This document shows, one piece after another, positions 5,710-5,893 of a DNA stretch of 5,893 bases. The first letter of the stretch is position 1. Every line of letters starts with the position of its first letter. Below the pieces are notes generated by a model. That model had not been told where the DNA came from. It did not search any database and saw only the letters and a program-made list of their open reading frames with translations. The DNA comes from Kofleriaceae bacterium (GTDB taxonomy: Bacteria > Myxococcota_A > Polyangia > Haliangiales > Haliangiaceae): assembly GCA_016763395.1 (NCBI GenBank), contig JAESTW010000106.1, positions 1-5,893 of the forward strand, in the 5' to 3' direction. The position numbers and the translations under genes are program-made.

Positions 5710-5893
5710 TTCCAGTCCGCCCGGGTGGCGCAATTCAAGTCCGGACTGCCATCGGACAAGCGCCCCGACTCTTCGGACACGATATCGTTTTGTAGACAAA
5801 CGCCTTGTGTTTTTACAGTAGCACCAAGTCCGCGGTCGCATGTAGTAGTGAGTAATTGGCCGGAGGCGGCGGGTACAGGAACTCTTCTCTTAC
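5694..5893 (-). CDS. Probable C-terminal part of a convergent gene, runs off right edge
   Basis: On the minus strand a frame entering from the right edge stays open for about 65 codons and ends at TGA (5696-5694). It has no start in the window, so the N-terminus lies outside. The visible C-terminus includes GQLLTTTCDRGLGATVKTQG, a second Cys shortly after (GVCLQND), a third in DLNCATR, and ends in DWNYSEG. The mix of Gly, Thr, Asp and spaced cysteines suggests a beta-rich, possibly exported and disulfide-bonded domain; this is inference and no family is recognised. The gene would be convergent with the lipoprotein gene, overlapping it tail to tail by 16 bases. The plus strand over the same stretch also has an open frame (after the lipoprotein TAG), but its translation looks less protein-like. 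Confidence 0.45.
   Translation of the reverse strand, partial: KRRVPVPAASGQLLTTTCDRGLGATVKTQGVCLQNDIVSEESGRLSDGSPDLNCATRADWNYSEG

Noticed and set aside
5738..5747. Palindrome AGTCCGGACT and repeated AGTCCG words downstream of the lipoprotein
   Set aside because: Only three scattered copies of a six-base word and one short palindrome; not enough to call an operator or repeat family.
5667..5795. 42-codon plus-strand frame (MAPRSAPCQS...) overlapping the lipoprotein end, possible frameshifted C-terminus
   Set aside because: No ribosome site and no anchor in a known family; it overlaps both the lipoprotein tail and the convergent frame, so it is not supportable as a gene.
5786..5814. Terminator-like CGTTT/AAACG stem followed by TTTTT
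   Set aside because: The stem is only five AT-rich pairs, the T-run is separated by seven bases, and the site would lie inside the convergent coding frame.
5506..5841. Minus-strand 111-codon frame overlapping the lipoprotein gene
   Set aside because: It covers much of a gene with a signal peptide and ribosome site, is Arg-rich, and conflicts with the better minus-strand frame ending at 5694.
5707..5893. Amber read-through or recoding: the frame after the lipoprotein TAG is open to the edge, as is the frame after the rnc TAG
   Set aside because: RNase III ends at its normal length, so its TAG is a true stop; about 60 open codons can occur by chance at this base composition, and over 5710-5893 the minus-strand frame reads better.

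Overview
The window holds two well-supported genes that diverge from one short intergenic gap, plus a small lipoprotein gene and two partial reading frames at the edges. By eye the G+C content is in the mid-50s percent. The N-terminus of the large kinase (short lead-in, IAQGGMAEVY-type glycine loop, VSPHN-type catalytic loop) resembles the many Ser/Thr kinases of myxobacteria and related delta-lineage bacteria (Myxococcota, including Bradymonadia-like groups). This lineage call is inference; there is no rRNA or other phylogenetic marker gene apart from rnc.

Layout, left to right. Positions 1-229 carry a reading frame on the minus strand that is open to the left edge and lies downstream of rnc. 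It may be a partial gene in the same transcript. Its likely N-terminus contains a CPFC pair that can only be joined to a start codon if one base is missing from a G-run. Positions 230-931 (minus) encode ribonuclease III with all its catalytic acids and a dsRNA-binding domain. Positions 932-955 are a 24-bp gap with overlapping -10-like hexamers for both directions. Positions 956-5272 (plus) encode a 1438-residue signalling protein: Ser/Thr kinase, S/T/E-rich linker, degenerate class III nucleotide-cyclase-like domain, AAA/STAND-type ATPase, and about ten TPR-like repeats. Positions 5273-5361 hold a hairpin just after the kinase stop and an 18-codon leader-like ORF whose stop overlaps the next start. 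Positions 5362-5709 (plus) encode a 115-residue putative lipoprotein of unknown family. From 5694 to the right edge, a minus-strand frame is open and reads like the C-terminus of a convergent, cysteine-containing protein.

How the parts may work together: rnc is a housekeeping RNA-processing gene, and its head-to-head position with the kinase may only reflect a shared promoter region. The kinase protein looks like a one-protein signal integrator. TPRs and the STAND ATPase would sense or scaffold, and the kinase would be the output. The cyclase-like module has lost catalytic residues and is probably a structural or regulatory relic. No TOMM, toxin, phage, CRISPR or transposon components are visible, so the most unusual item is the kinase/pseudo-cyclase/STAND/TPR fusion itself.
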